Shown here one piece after another: positions 20,534 through 27,813 of a stretch of DNA of 64,000 nt. Position 1 is the first letter of the stretch. Every line of letters starts with the position of its first letter. The notes below the pieces were generated by a model that worked only from the letters and a program-made list of their open reading frames with translations, ran no database searches and had not been told where the DNA came from. Position numbers and translations under genes: made by a program. This stretch comes from Hornefia porci (GTDB taxonomy: Bacteria; Bacillota; Clostridia; Peptostreptococcales; Anaerovoracaceae). The stretch is taken from NCBI RefSeq assembly GCF_001940235.1, contig NZ_MJIE01000001.1, forward strand, positions 1 to 64,000. Reading direction: 5' to 3'.

Positions 20534-21859
20534 ATGAACAGAGAAAAGATCTTGAAAACAATATCGGTTGCGTTATTTGTGTCGATGTCGGCGCTGATCC
20601 GCTTCAATTTTATTACGGAGGGTTTCATCGTCGCGATGTCGGTGCTGATTATGGGCATCTTCATTTATTGCTATGAGGATCTGTCTCCGATGTATATCGC
20701 GGCGCTGTCCGGAATTTTTTCGCCGATGTTCCGTCTGATTCTGACATATGTCCAGGACGGGAGACTGCAGTACACGCTGGAAACGGTGCTGCCGGACATG
20801 GGTTTTTTTTTCACCTACGGAATTCTGTACACGCTGATTTACCGCTTCCTGATTGACGGCCCCAAGACGCTGCGGAACTTTACCTTTGTCATTCCGTTCT
20901 GTGACTTTTTCGGCAATGTGGGAGAGATGACGATACGGAGTATCCTGGCGGGGCATTCTTTGTTCACGGTGGAAATTCTGACTTATCTGGGAATCATCGC
21001 CCTCGTGCGTACCGCGCTGGTGTTGGTGGTGCTGGTGGCGATCGAGTCCTACTCAAGCTTTCTGGTGCGGCGGGAACACGACGAGGTGTACAAACGGCTG
21101 CTGACTCAGGCTTCGGTTGTGGACAGTGAGATGCGCCTGATGGAAAAAAACGAATCTGATGTGGAAGAAGTTATGAAAAAGGCGTATAATCTCTATAAGG
21201 AAGCCGGAGCGGATCCGGAGGTCCCTCATCGCTTCACGACTCAGATTCTGGAAATCGCCAAGAATACGCATGAGGTCAAGGCGGATTATCAGAACGTGAT
21301 TTCTGTTCTTCAGGAGGATTATCTGGATAAGATTGGAAATCAGTCGATGCTGATGAGCGAAATCTGCAAGCTGGAGAAGGCTAATGTCATGAATTTGATC
21401 CGGCGGAGAGGATACCGTGCGTCCGTCACGGTCCGCGGCCAGGTGGATTTCAAGGTGCACGACAGCTTCAAGATGATGTCGGTCGTCCGGAATCTGCTGA
21501 CTAACTCTGCGGAGGCTATCGGGACCGAACAGGGCCGAATCATGCTTACTCTGAGCGCCGAGGTCCGCGAGATTCATGATGTCCGCGGGGAAGCCAGAGC
21601 GCTGTATTATCGCATCACGGTTTACGACAACGGTCCCGGCATCGAGAAGGAGGACCTTGACACGATTTTTTTGGACGGGTATTCTACAAAATTCAACAGG
21701 GATACGGGGTATATCCAGCGGGGGCTTGGACTGAATGTGGTCCGGGATTATGTGGAAAACGTATTTCATGGAACAATCGCCGTGGACAGCAGGCCGGGAA
21801 AGTTCACTGAATTTACGCTGCTGATTCCGGCGAAGCAGATGGAAGAGGACTCGCAATGA
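20534..21859 (+). CDS. Sensor histidine kinase, GlnK-like
   Basis: A 441-residue kinase with six or so N-terminal membrane segments (about residues 8-175), a dimerisation helix and an HATPase domain. The likely phosphoacceptor is His246 in NTHEVKADYQNVI. The ATP site is clear: NLLTNSAEAI (N box), DNGPGIEKED (G1) and RGLGLNVVRDYVE (G2). I chose the ATG at 20534, after GGGAGA, over a start 72 bases upstream. It overlaps the response regulator start by 4 bases. The partner's YcbB-type C-terminus suggests a GlnK/GlnL-like system that senses glutamine or a related amino acid; the ligand is inferred. Confidence 0.8.
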   Translation: MNREKILKTISVALFVSMSALIRFNFITEGFIVAMSVLIMGIFIYCYEDLSPMYIAALSGIFSPMFRLILTYVQDGRLQYTLETVLPDMGFFFTYGILYTLIYRFLIDGPKTLRNFTFVIPFCDFFGNVGEMTIRSILAGHSLFTVEILTYLGIIALVRTALVLVVLVAIESYSSFLVRREHDEVYKRLLTQASVVDSEMRLMEKNESDVEEVMKKAYNLYKEAGADPEVPHRFTTQILEIAKNTHEVKADYQNVISVLQEDYLDKIGNQSMLMSEICKLEKANVMNLIRRRGYRASVTVRGQVDFKVHDSFKMMSVVRNLLTNSAEAIGTEQGRIMLTLSAEVREIHDVRGEARALYYRITVYDNGPGIEKEDLDTIFLDGYSTKFNRDTGYIQRGLGLNVVRDYVENVFHGTIAVDSRPGKFTEFTLLIPAKQMEEDSQ

Positions 21860-22719
21860 AGTATTACATAGTGGATGATAATATCGCGACGGTCAAATCG
21901 CTTGCAAACACCATACGGAGCCGTGAGATCGGCGAGGTGTGCGGATATTCGACGGATCCGGAGGCTGCGATGGAGGAGATTCTCGAGGAGAGACCGGATA
22001 TCGTGCTTGTGGATCTGCTGATGAGCGAGATGGACGGGATTTCTCTGGTGGAGCGGCTGCGGAAGAGCGGAAGCGGCTCTGCCTTTGTTATGCTCTCCAA
22101 GGTCACGGACAAAGAGATGATCGGCAACGCCTATAAGGCGGGCGTGGAGTTCTTCATCCACAAGCCGGTCAATATTACCGAGGTGGAAAAGGTCCTCGGC
22201 AATGTTGCGGAGAAAATTAAAATGAGGAGAATCATGGAGGATCTCCGCGAGCTTTTCGGTGAGGGCGGGAACAAAAAGGAGCCCGCTGAGGATACGCTCC
22301 CGGAGGAGTCTCCGGTGAACGAGGAGCTTCAGAGTCTGGACATGATCTTCAATATGCTCGGAATGCTGGGCGAGAAGGGAACCCGGGAGATCCGGGACGT
22401 CTACGTCTGTATGAGGGACTGCGGCTGCGGCTACGACAAAGTAATTCTGAGCCGGGTGGCGGAGGAACGGGGCGATTCGGTAAAAAACCTGGAACAGCGC
22501 ATCCGCCGCGCCATGAAAAAGGGTCTGACGAATGTGGCCAGCGCGGCGCTTGCTGATTATGAAAGCGAGGTCTTCCAGATATACGGAAATTACGTTTTTG
22601 ATTTCAAGTCGGTACGGGACGAGATGGATTTCCTGGAGGGAAAAAGCAAAAGCGGCGGCAGGGTCAGTATTTCCCATTTCATGGAGGGGCTGATTCTCTA
22701 CGGAAACTCCATCCGGTGA
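21856..22719 (+). CDS. Response regulator, GlnL/YcbB-like
   Basis: A 287-residue regulator. The receiver domain has the acidic pair in IVDDN, the phosphoacceptor Asp in DIVLVDLLMSEMDG and the conserved Lys in FIHKPV. A linker near residues 135-150 leads to a C-terminal domain resembling the YcbB DNA-binding domain of Bacillus GlnL (QRIRRAMKKGLTNVASAAL and QIYGNYVFDF). In Bacillus GlnKL controls glutaminase and glutamine uptake genes; no such targets lie in this window. ATGA overlap with the kinase shows co-expression. Confidence 0.8.
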   Translation: MKYYIVDDNIATVKSLANTIRSREIGEVCGYSTDPEAAMEEILEERPDIVLVDLLMSEMDGISLVERLRKSGSGSAFVMLSKVTDKEMIGNAYKAGVEFFIHKPVNITEVEKVLGNVAEKIKMRRIMEDLRELFGEGGNKKEPAEDTLPEESPVNEELQSLDMIFNMLGMLGEKGTREIRDVYVCMRDCGCGYDKVILSRVAEERGDSVKNLEQRIRRAMKKGLTNVASAALADYESEVFQIYGNYVFDFKSVRDEMDFLEGKSKSGGRVSISHFMEGLILYGNSIR

Positions 22720-22723
22720 CGCC

Positions 22724-22830
22724 GCGAACAAGTCGTGTGCAATACTCTGGAGAGCCCGGCGCCGATTTGCGAACGCATCGTGTGCAGTACTCCGGAGAGC
22801 CCGGCGACAGGTCCGCGAACGCGTGAGGAA
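22724..22830. repeat. Imperfect direct repeat, 45-46 bp period
   Basis: Two near-identical units start with GCGAAC at 22724 and 22769 and share GTGTGCARTACTCYGGAGAG. A third truncated unit begins at 22815. They lie directly after the response regulator stop. No function is evident. Confidence 0.7.
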
Positions 22831-22878
22831 CTGTGAAGGCACGAAAAAAACGTATTTTTCCCCGCGATGTGAGTTTTT

Positions 22879-23040
22879 TTGAGTTTTAATGAATTGTTTG
22901 AATAAAATAGAAGTGAATCAGAGAGCATATGATGACGCCTGATTCCGCATTAGCGGTGAAAGATAAAACAAATCCTTCAAAAGAAGAGCGCTGTACGGAA
23001 ATGAGTTCGTGAGAACGCCTTCCGGCCGGCGCTCTTTGCA
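22879..23040 (+). ncRNA. Candidate small transcript of about 120 nt
   Basis: TTGAGT (22879-22884) and TAAAAT (22903-22908) with an 18-base spacer predict a start near 22915. Downstream AAGAGCGC (22984-22991) pairs with GCGCTCTT (23029-23036), with an inner CGGAA/TTCCG stem, giving a terminator-like hairpin with a short T tract. The interval has only a 27-codon ORF (22929-23012) with a poor ribosome site. It could be an sRNA, a leader peptide or an unrecognised leader element. I found no match to a riboswitch I know. Confidence 0.35.
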
Positions 23041-23155
23041 TGCGCGGGATGTCCTGCCATGACTCCGGCTCCGCTGCGCCCGCCGGTCGCCAGGCCAATA
23101 TCTTCCGGTAAAAAAAGAAACACGCCGCAGCGTGTGTGATTTTCTCTACCGCCAA

Positions 23156-23185
23156 TTGTCTGATGAGGAAGGTAGTTTGTATAAT
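23156..23185 (+). promoter_or_regulatory. Predicted promoter of the 81-codon ORF
   Basis: TTGTCT (23156-23161) and TATAAT (23180-23185) are spaced by 18 bases, about 30 bases before the ORF at 23216. Transcription from here would run against the candidate minus-strand RNA. Confidence 0.5.
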
Positions 23186-23215
23186 CAATCAAATCAACTA
23201 TTCAGGAGTATCTAA

Positions 23216-23461
23216 ATGTGCCGGCATATTGCCGAAAGTACCTCATCAGAACAACTGCGCATAGAACGACTTATTATGGCATTTTCGTGTCGTTTTATCA
23301 TTAAGGAAGCAAATACTTCCGATGATAACAGTCTATGGTGCACTTGCCGCGGCTCCGGCGCGTCGGATGAACGGCCGGAGACCACAGGCAACTGCATGAA
23401 GTTTTTGAAGGCTGGCACCCGGGGGCGCCAGTATACTTCGAAAAACGGAGAGGGCTGTTAA
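23216..23461 (+). CDS. Small Cys-containing protein of unknown function (candidate)
   Basis: An 81-residue ORF with a promoter-like sequence and a good ribosome site (AGGAG, 7-8 bases before the ATG). It has six cysteines, including CTC near residue 43 and a C-terminal Cys, is basic toward its end (KFLKAGTRGRQY), and has no membrane segment. I do not recognise the family. Because a promoter and terminator also define an opposing transcript over the same bases, either the protein or the antisense RNA may be the real product. Coding status is uncertain. Confidence 0.4.
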   Translation: MCRHIAESTSSEQLRIERLIMAFSCRFIIKEANTSDDNSLWCTCRGSGASDERPETTGNCMKFLKAGTRGRQYTSKNGEGC

Positions 23462-23492
23462 ATTTTTTAATCGCTTCCGATTAACTATCAAT

Positions 23493-23521
23493 ATAGTACA
23501 GCATATGTTGTAACTTGTCAA
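23493..23521 (-). promoter_or_regulatory. Strong minus-strand promoter opposing the small ORF
   Basis: TTGACA (23521-23516) and TACTAT (23498-23493) with a 17-base spacer lie in an AT-rich tract. No protein gene reads leftward from here, so it most likely drives the candidate RNA ending near 23107. Confidence 0.6.
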
Positions 23522-23695
23522 CAACTATAAAATAAATTTTTGTTAAATATAAACAAATGAATTTGGGTAAAATCGGAATAATTGAGGAGGAAATCCAATA
23601 AGGGAACTGCCGGAACGCGGATCATTGCGGAAAGACGATTACGGAGACTACGGGGAAACGGGGATTATGGAAAGGTGAGATATTTCTGTAAACAA

Positions 23696-23723
23696 TTGCT
23701 TTTTTTTCAAATCGTTGTATAAT
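23696..23723 (+). promoter_or_regulatory. Predicted promoter of the 49-residue membrane protein
   Basis: TTGCTT (23696-23701) and TATAAT (23718-23723) with a 16-base spacer. The AT-rich stretch 23462-23690 upstream holds a lone GAGGAGG at about 23584 with no usable start codon after it, and otherwise nothing I can name. Confidence 0.55.
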
Positions 23724-23769
23724 TAATGCGTACCGTTCCGTGTCGTTTTCGCAGGGCGCGGCAAGGTTC

Positions 23770-23892
23770 CGGGAATCCCGGGAGAACTGAGGGACCCGGG
23801 AGAACTGAGAGAGCCGGGAGAGCCGGGAGACGTGAGACCCTGAAAACGCCGGGGAGCTGTGAGAATTGTGAGAGTTTTGAGGAGGTATGAAG
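23770..23892 (+). repeat. Purine-rich short repeats in the leader of the small membrane protein
   Basis: The leader between the promoter at 23696 and the ORF at 23893 contains repeated GGGAGAACTGAG and GGGAGA-like blocks (about 23778-23840). They resemble imperfect SD-like sequences. It has no ORF. Whether they matter for translation is unknown. Confidence 0.45.
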
Positions 23893-24042
23893 ATGAGTCC
23901 GTTTGTATTGCAGATGATTCCGGTTTATATCATGTTCGTGATTTTTGTCGTCGTTGTCATCGTGGTAATCAGGTACTTCATAAGAAGGAGCAGGGACCGA
24001 AGGCAGGGCCGGGAGAGCAGGAAAAATAATTTTGATTTGTAG
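23893..24042 (+). CDS. Small single-pass membrane protein, 49 residues
   Basis: The ORF starts at the ATG at 23893, seven bases after a full GAGGAGG site; an ATG at 23887 is too close to it. The product has a short polar start, a very hydrophobic segment (about residues 11-28, rich in Val, Ile and Phe), then a strongly basic tail with RYFIRRSRDRRQGRES. This predicts an N-out/C-in single-span protein. A promoter lies about 170 bases upstream. No family is recognised; it could be a small regulatory membrane protein or a type I toxin-like peptide. Confidence 0.6.
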   Translation: MSPFVLQMIPVYIMFVIFVVVVIVVIRYFIRRSRDRRQGRESRKNNFDL

Positions 24043-24134
24043 TCTGCCCGCACTCTGCGGCGTGCATGAAAAATTTTCTGTACAGCGTGGCGGGTTCCGG
24101 GCAGGCGGGCAGCAGTCCCTCCGGAAAGCCTTTG

Positions 24135-24166
24135 CAGAAAAAGAAAGATTTGTAGGTTTTGTAGGT
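24135..24166 (+). repeat. Left arm of an R1 palindromic repeat, interrupted by R2 elements
   Basis: TTTGTAGGTTTTGTAGGTTAAT is the left arm of the palindrome found whole at 49755 and 50910. Its matching right arm (ATTAACCCACAAAACCT) appears only at about 24431-24449, after two R2 elements. The arms extend outward with GAAAGA/TCTTTC homology. The R2 units therefore appear to have inserted at the palindrome centre. Confidence 0.7.
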
Positions 24167-24323
24167 TAATTAATGCGTGCTCAGCTATCGAATATGCTTG
24201 AAATATCAATAATACAAAGAGCATATTCGGTAGCCTGCCGCAAGGTTTTCAAGCGTTTCATCCGAAAACCTTGCGGCAGTGGGATTCGGAAACGGCCGAA
24301 TCCCTGAGCACAAGCATCAATTA
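24167..24323. repeat. R2a structured intergenic element
   Basis: About 157 bases bounded by imperfect terminal inverted repeats: TAATTAATGCGTGCTCAG on the left and CTGAGCACAAGCATCAATTA on the right. It holds internal hairpins, including CCGCAAGGTTTTC with GAAAACCTTGCGG and GGATTCGG with CCGAATCC. Its left end also begins the element at 58230. No ORF. It resembles a small non-autonomous (MITE/REP-like) element. Confidence 0.7.
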
Positions 24324-24431
24324 GTGTCTGCCGGCGCACCCTTCCATTGGATGGTGCGCCGCGGCGCTGCTGACAAACTGCCGTCAGCGCCCGTTAAGTC
24401 CGACGGGGACTTAATGAGCAGACACTAATTA
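24318..24431. repeat. R2b structured intergenic element
   Basis: About 114 bases, bounded by CAATTAGTGTCTGC and GCAGACACTAATTA. Internal hairpins are GGCGCACC with GGTGCGCC and TTAAGTCC with GGACTTAA. A close inverted copy lies at 45791-45890, and its right half is reused at 58295-58374. It shares its TAATTA boundary with R2a, so the two abut. Confidence 0.75.
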
Positions 24432-24504
24432 TTAACCCACAAAACCTGTTTTTCTTTCGGCAGAACAAAAAGAGATCCGGGAGAGACATGGGAAGAGGCG
24501 CGAG

Positions 24505-24585
24505 TTCCCTCGAGTGCGGAGTGAGCTTCCCTCGAGTGCAGGGAGAACTCCCTCGAGTGTGGAGTGGGCTCTCCCGAGTGCGGAT
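24505..24585. repeat. Tandem CCCTCGAGTG repeats (~22 bp)
   Basis: Four imperfect units carry (T)CCCTCGAGTGNGGAG-type sequence at about 24506, 24529, 24550 and 24572. The same CTCGAGTGCAG motif occurs beside the R1 copy near 51000. They lie just after the R1 right arm and before the valS promoter. No gene is present. Confidence 0.65.
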
Positions 24586-24595
24586 CGCTCCGCAT

Positions 24596-24634
24596 CGCAC
24601 CACGCAGCACCACGCAGCACCACGCAGCACCATG
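24596..24634. repeat. 10-bp tandem repeat CACCACGCAG
   Basis: Nearly four perfect units of CACCACGCAG (the last diverges to CACCATGCGG). It is a simple repeat likely to vary in copy number, about 30 bases before the valS promoter. Confidence 0.8.
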
Positions 24635-24664
24635 CGGCCCGCCGCTGCGGATCGTATTTTGTTC

Positions 24665-24692
24665 TTGCATCCGCAACAGATTATGGTAAAAT
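24665..24692 (+). promoter_or_regulatory. Predicted valS promoter
   Basis: TTGCAT (24665-24670) and TAAAAT (24687-24692) with a 16-base spacer. The start near 24699 would give a leader of about 375 bases that contains the T-box. Confidence 0.65.
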
Positions 24693-24698
24693 AATAAA

Positions 24699-24925
24699 AG
24701 CAATTTTATAGAGACGGAGAAGAAGAGGAGTACGCGGAAGAGCGCTCTACAGAGAGTCGGATCCACAGGCTGAGAGGTCCGGGAGAAGGCGTTCGCGGAA
24801 GGTTGCTTTGGAGTCTCAGCAGCGATAATGAAGGGTCAGGCTTGCGCAGGCGGCCTGGAACAAAGGTGGTACCGCGGAGTTATTTCGTCCTTTGCATCGG
24901 AGTGCAAGGGATTTTCATTTTTTGC
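24699..24925 (+). promoter_or_regulatory. T-box leader of valS
   Basis: The T-box AAAGGTGGTACCGCGG is at 24862-24877. A terminator follows: CCTTTGCA (24889-24896) pairs with TGCAAGGG (24904-24911), then ATTTTCATTTTTT. The upstream part has AGAGAG near 24750 and a GCTGAGA/TCTCAGC stem typical of Stem I. Valine specificity is inferred from the gene; I could not fix the specifier codon. Uncharged tRNA-Val should stabilise the antiterminator and raise valS expression. Confidence 0.88.
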
Positions 24926-25074
24926 AGGAGGAGAGACCGCAGCCGGAAAAGAGGCAGCTGCGAGGGCACTGCGAAGGTCGTTACAGAGGCAGCCGCGAGG
25001 GCAGTCGCGAAGGTTGCCGACGTCACAAGGGAAGTTACAGAAGACATTACAAAAGAAAGGAAGTTAGGAGCTAT

Positions 25075-27813
25075 ATGGAAAAAAATCTGGCAAAGACTTA
25101 TGATCCAAAGGATTTTGAGGACCGCATCTATAAAATGTGGGAGGAGAACGGTTCTTTCCGGGCGGAGGTGGATCCGGACCGGAAGCCGTTTACGATTGTC
25201 ATGCCGCCCCCGAACATTACGGGGCAGCTGCACATGGGGCATGCTCTGGACCAGACCCTGCAGGACGTGCTGATTCGCTGGAAGAGGATGCAGGGCTACA
25301 GTGCGCTCTGGCTTCCGGGATCCGATCACGCCAGCATCGCGACGGAGGTGAAGGTCGTCAACAAAATCCGTGAAGAAGAAGGTCTGGAAAAGGAGGATCT
25401 GGGCCGCGAGGAATTCCTGCGCAGAGCCTGGGCCTGGAAAGAGGAGTACGGCGGACGGATCACCCGTCAGTGCCGGAAGCTCGGAGATTCCTGCGACTGG
25501 AGCAGAGAGCGCTTTACGATGGATGAGGGCTGCAGCAAAGCTGTCCGGACGTTCTTTGTCAGATTATACAAAAAAGGACTGATATACAGAGGAAACCGGC
25601 TGATCAACTGGTGCCCCAGCTGCGGAACATCGCTGTCGGACGCGGAGGTGGAGCACGAGGACAAAAACGGGCTCTACTGGTATTTCCGCTATCCGGCGGC
25701 AGAGAAGGGCGGCAGAGATATGGTTGTTGCCACATCCCGGCCGGAAACCATGTTCGGAGACGTGGCGATCGCGGTGAGCCCGGAGGATGAACGCTACGCC
25801 GACATGATCGGACAGAAGGTGATTCTGCCTCTGGTGGGAAGGGAAATTCCCATTATCGCGGACCCGTATCCCGACCCGGAGAAGGGTACCGGCGCCGTAA
25901 AAATCACGCCGGCGCACGACCCCAACGACTTTGAGGTGGGACAGCGGCACGATCTGGAGATTATCTCCTGCATTAACCCGGATGCAACGATGAATGAAAA
26001 CGCCGGAAAATATGCGGGAATGGATCGCTACGAGTGCCGGAAACAGTGGGTCGCCGATCTGGAGGAAGCCGGATATCTGGTGAAGACCGACAACATGGTG
26101 ATTCCGGTAGGCGAATGCTACCGCTGCCATACAGTCATCGAGCCGATGCTGTCGGATCAGTGGTTTGTGAAAATGGAGGAGCTGGCGAAGCCGGCTATCG
26201 AGGCGGCGGAATCCGGGAAACTTAAGCATGTGCCGGAGCGGTTCCAGAAAACCTATCTGAGATGGCTCCGGGAGATCCGGGACTGGTGCATCTCCCGTCA
26301 GCTCTGGTGGGGACATCGGATTCCCGCCTGGTACTGCGATGACTGCGGCGAGATCATCGTCAGCGAGACGGATCCCGATGTATGTCCAAAATGCGGAGGC
26401 CGTCACCTGCGGCAGGACGAGGACGTGCTGGACACCTGGTTCTCCTCGGCGCTGTGGCCGTTTTCGACACTGGGGTGGCCGGAGAAGACGCCGGAGCTCG
26501 ACTACTTCTACCCGACCAACGTGCTGGTCACCGGCTACGACATCATCTTCTTCTGGATTGTCCGTATGGTTTTCTCCGGCTGCGAGGCCATGGGAGAACC
26601 GCCTTTTGAATACGTGTACGTCCACGGACTGGTCCGGGACGCGCAGGGACGGAAGATGAGCAAATCCCTGGGCAACGGCATCGATCCGCTGGAGGAAATT
26701 GACAAATACGGAGCGGACGCGCTGCGCTTCATGCTGATTACCGGAATTACGCCGGGCAACGATATGCGTTATCAGGACGAGCGCATCATCGCCGCGAGAA
26801 ATTTTGCGAATAAGCTGTGGAACGCGGCCCGCTTCCTGATCATGAATATTCAGGATGAGGACGGTGAAATGCTGCCCATGGCGAAATGCTGCAGCGAGTG
26901 CTGCGGAATGGCCTGCGCCGATACCGACAACTTCTCCTGCATTGCACTTCGCGATGAGGACAAATGGATGATCAGCCGGATCAACGACGCGGTCCGCTAT
27001 GTGACCGACACGATGGAGAAATTCGACCTGGCTCTGGCGGGCCAGAGGGTCTACGACCTGATATGGAACGAGTATTGCGACTGGTATATCGAGATAATCA
27101 AAAAGCGCTTCTGGAGTGATGACGAGGAGGACAAGAAGACGGCCCGCTTCGTCGCGATCTACGCCATGAAGAATATGCTGAAGCTGCTGCATCCCTTCAT
27201 GCCCTTCATCACCGAGGAAATCTGGAGCTACCTGCCGCACTCGGAGGAGGAGAGCCGGGGAGGAAACGGTTATTTAATCAGTGCGGCGTGGCCGACCGCC
27301 GGCGAGGGAAAACACTTTGCCGCAGAGGAGGCGATTCTGAATACGGCGATGGAGGCGATTACTGCCATCCGGAACATCCGGGGCGAGGCCGGGGCGCCGC
27401 CGTCGCGGAAGCTGACTGCCGTTATCGTTGCGCAGGGAGAGGATCTCAGCCGCATCCGCGAGGGTGAACGCTATATCCGGGAACTGGCGAACCTCACTGA
27501 GATTGCCTTTGCGGAAACAAAGGACGGCGTGCCTGAGGACGCCATGTCTGCCGTGATTGCCGGCGCACAGATTTTCATCCCGCTGGAAGAACTGGTGGAT
27601 CTCGATGCAGAGCTTGAACGGCTGACAAAGGAAAAACAGCGGCTGACAAAAGAAGTCGAGCGGGCGGAGAAGAAGCTGTCCAATCCCGGCTTTGTCGCGA
27701 AGGCCCCGGAGAAGGTGGTCGAAGAGGAAAAGACCAAGAAGGCGCGTTACGAGGAAATGCTGGAGAAGGTGAGCCAGCAGCTGGCGAACGTAGAGAAGAA
27801 GGCGGGGAAATGA
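25075..27813 (+). CDS. valS: Valine-tRNA ligase
   Basis: ValRS charges tRNA-Val and edits misactivated threonine. The 912-residue class Ia synthetase has its HIGH motif as LHMGH near residue 50, the editing domain with TSRPETMFGDVA, Cys-rich zinc-like motifs (CDDCGE and CPKCGG), KMSKS near residue 527, and a C-terminal coiled-coil arm from about residue 845. I start it at the ATG at 25075 after AGGAG; the open frame extends upstream through the terminator hairpin but that part is leader. Its end overlaps folC (ATGA). Confidence 0.96.
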   Translation: MEKNLAKTYDPKDFEDRIYKMWEENGSFRAEVDPDRKPFTIVMPPPNITGQLHMGHALDQTLQDVLIRWKRMQGYSALWLPGSDHASIATEVKVVNKIREEEGLEKEDLGREEFLRRAWAWKEEYGGRITRQCRKLGDSCDWSRERFTMDEGCSKAVRTFFVRLYKKGLIYRGNRLINWCPSCGTSLSDAEVEHEDKNGLYWYFRYPAAEKGGRDMVVATSRPETMFGDVAIAVSPEDERYADMIGQKVILPLVGREIPIIADPYPDPEKGTGAVKITPAHDPNDFEVGQRHDLEIISCINPDATMNENAGKYAGMDRYECRKQWVADLEEAGYLVKTDNMVIPVGECYRCHTVIEPMLSDQWFVKMEELAKPAIEAAESGKLKHVPERFQKTYLRWLREIRDWCISRQLWWGHRIPAWYCDDCGEIIVSETDPDVCPKCGGRHLRQDEDVLDTWFSSALWPFSTLGWPEKTPELDYFYPTNVLVTGYDIIFFWIVRMVFSGCEAMGEPPFEYVYVHGLVRDAQGRKMSKSLGNGIDPLEEIDKYGADALRFMLITGITPGNDMRYQDERIIAARNFANKLWNAARFLIMNIQDEDGEMLPMAKCCSECCGMACADTDNFSCIALRDEDKWMISRINDAVRYVTDTMEKFDLALAGQRVYDLIWNEYCDWYIEIIKKRFWSDDEEDKKTARFVAIYAMKNMLKLLHPFMPFITEEIWSYLPHSEEESRGGNGYLISAAWPTAGEGKHFAAEEAILNTAMEAITAIRNIRGEAGAPPSRKLTAVIVAQGEDLSRIREGERYIRELANLTEIAFAETKDGVPEDAMSAVIAGAQIFIPLEELVDLDAELERLTKEKQRLTKEVERAEKKLSNPGFVAKAPEKVVEEEKTKKARYEEMLEKVSQQLANVEKKAGK

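Larger units (their letters stand above)
23107..23486 (-). ncRNA. Candidate ~380-nt minus-strand RNA with promoter and terminator
   Basis: A strong minus-strand promoter, TTGACA (23521-23516) and TACTAT (23498-23493) with 17-base spacing, predicts a start near 23486. A minus-strand intrinsic terminator lies at 23135-23110: ACACGC, loop, GCGTGT, then TTTCTTTTTTT. Between them there is no ORF with a credible start site, but several strong hairpins occur, such as GGCGCC/GGTGCC and CTCCGGC/GCCGGAG. It does not look like tmRNA, RNase P RNA or SRP RNA. It overlaps the 81-codon plus-strand ORF completely. Confidence 0.4.

Noticed and set aside
23216..23461. Classifying the 81-codon ORF as a transposase or phage remnant
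   Set aside because: No transposase, integrase or phage motif is present and no insertion-sequence ends flank it.
23107..23486. Known housekeeping RNA (RNase P RNA, tmRNA, SRP RNA) on the minus strand
   Set aside because: No conserved core such as GAGGAAAGTC, the tmRNA 5' end or the SRP GGTGCTGTT-type motif was seen.
24167..24431. R2 elements as tRNA or riboswitch
   Set aside because: No T-loop or anticodon arm pattern and no known aptamer core; the sequence recurs in unrelated intergenic positions with terminal inverted repeats.
24892..25074. Extension of the valS reading frame upstream to 24892
   Set aside because: The extra codons run through the T-box terminator hairpin and T-run. The ATG at 25075 has an AGGAG site and begins with normal ValRS sequence.
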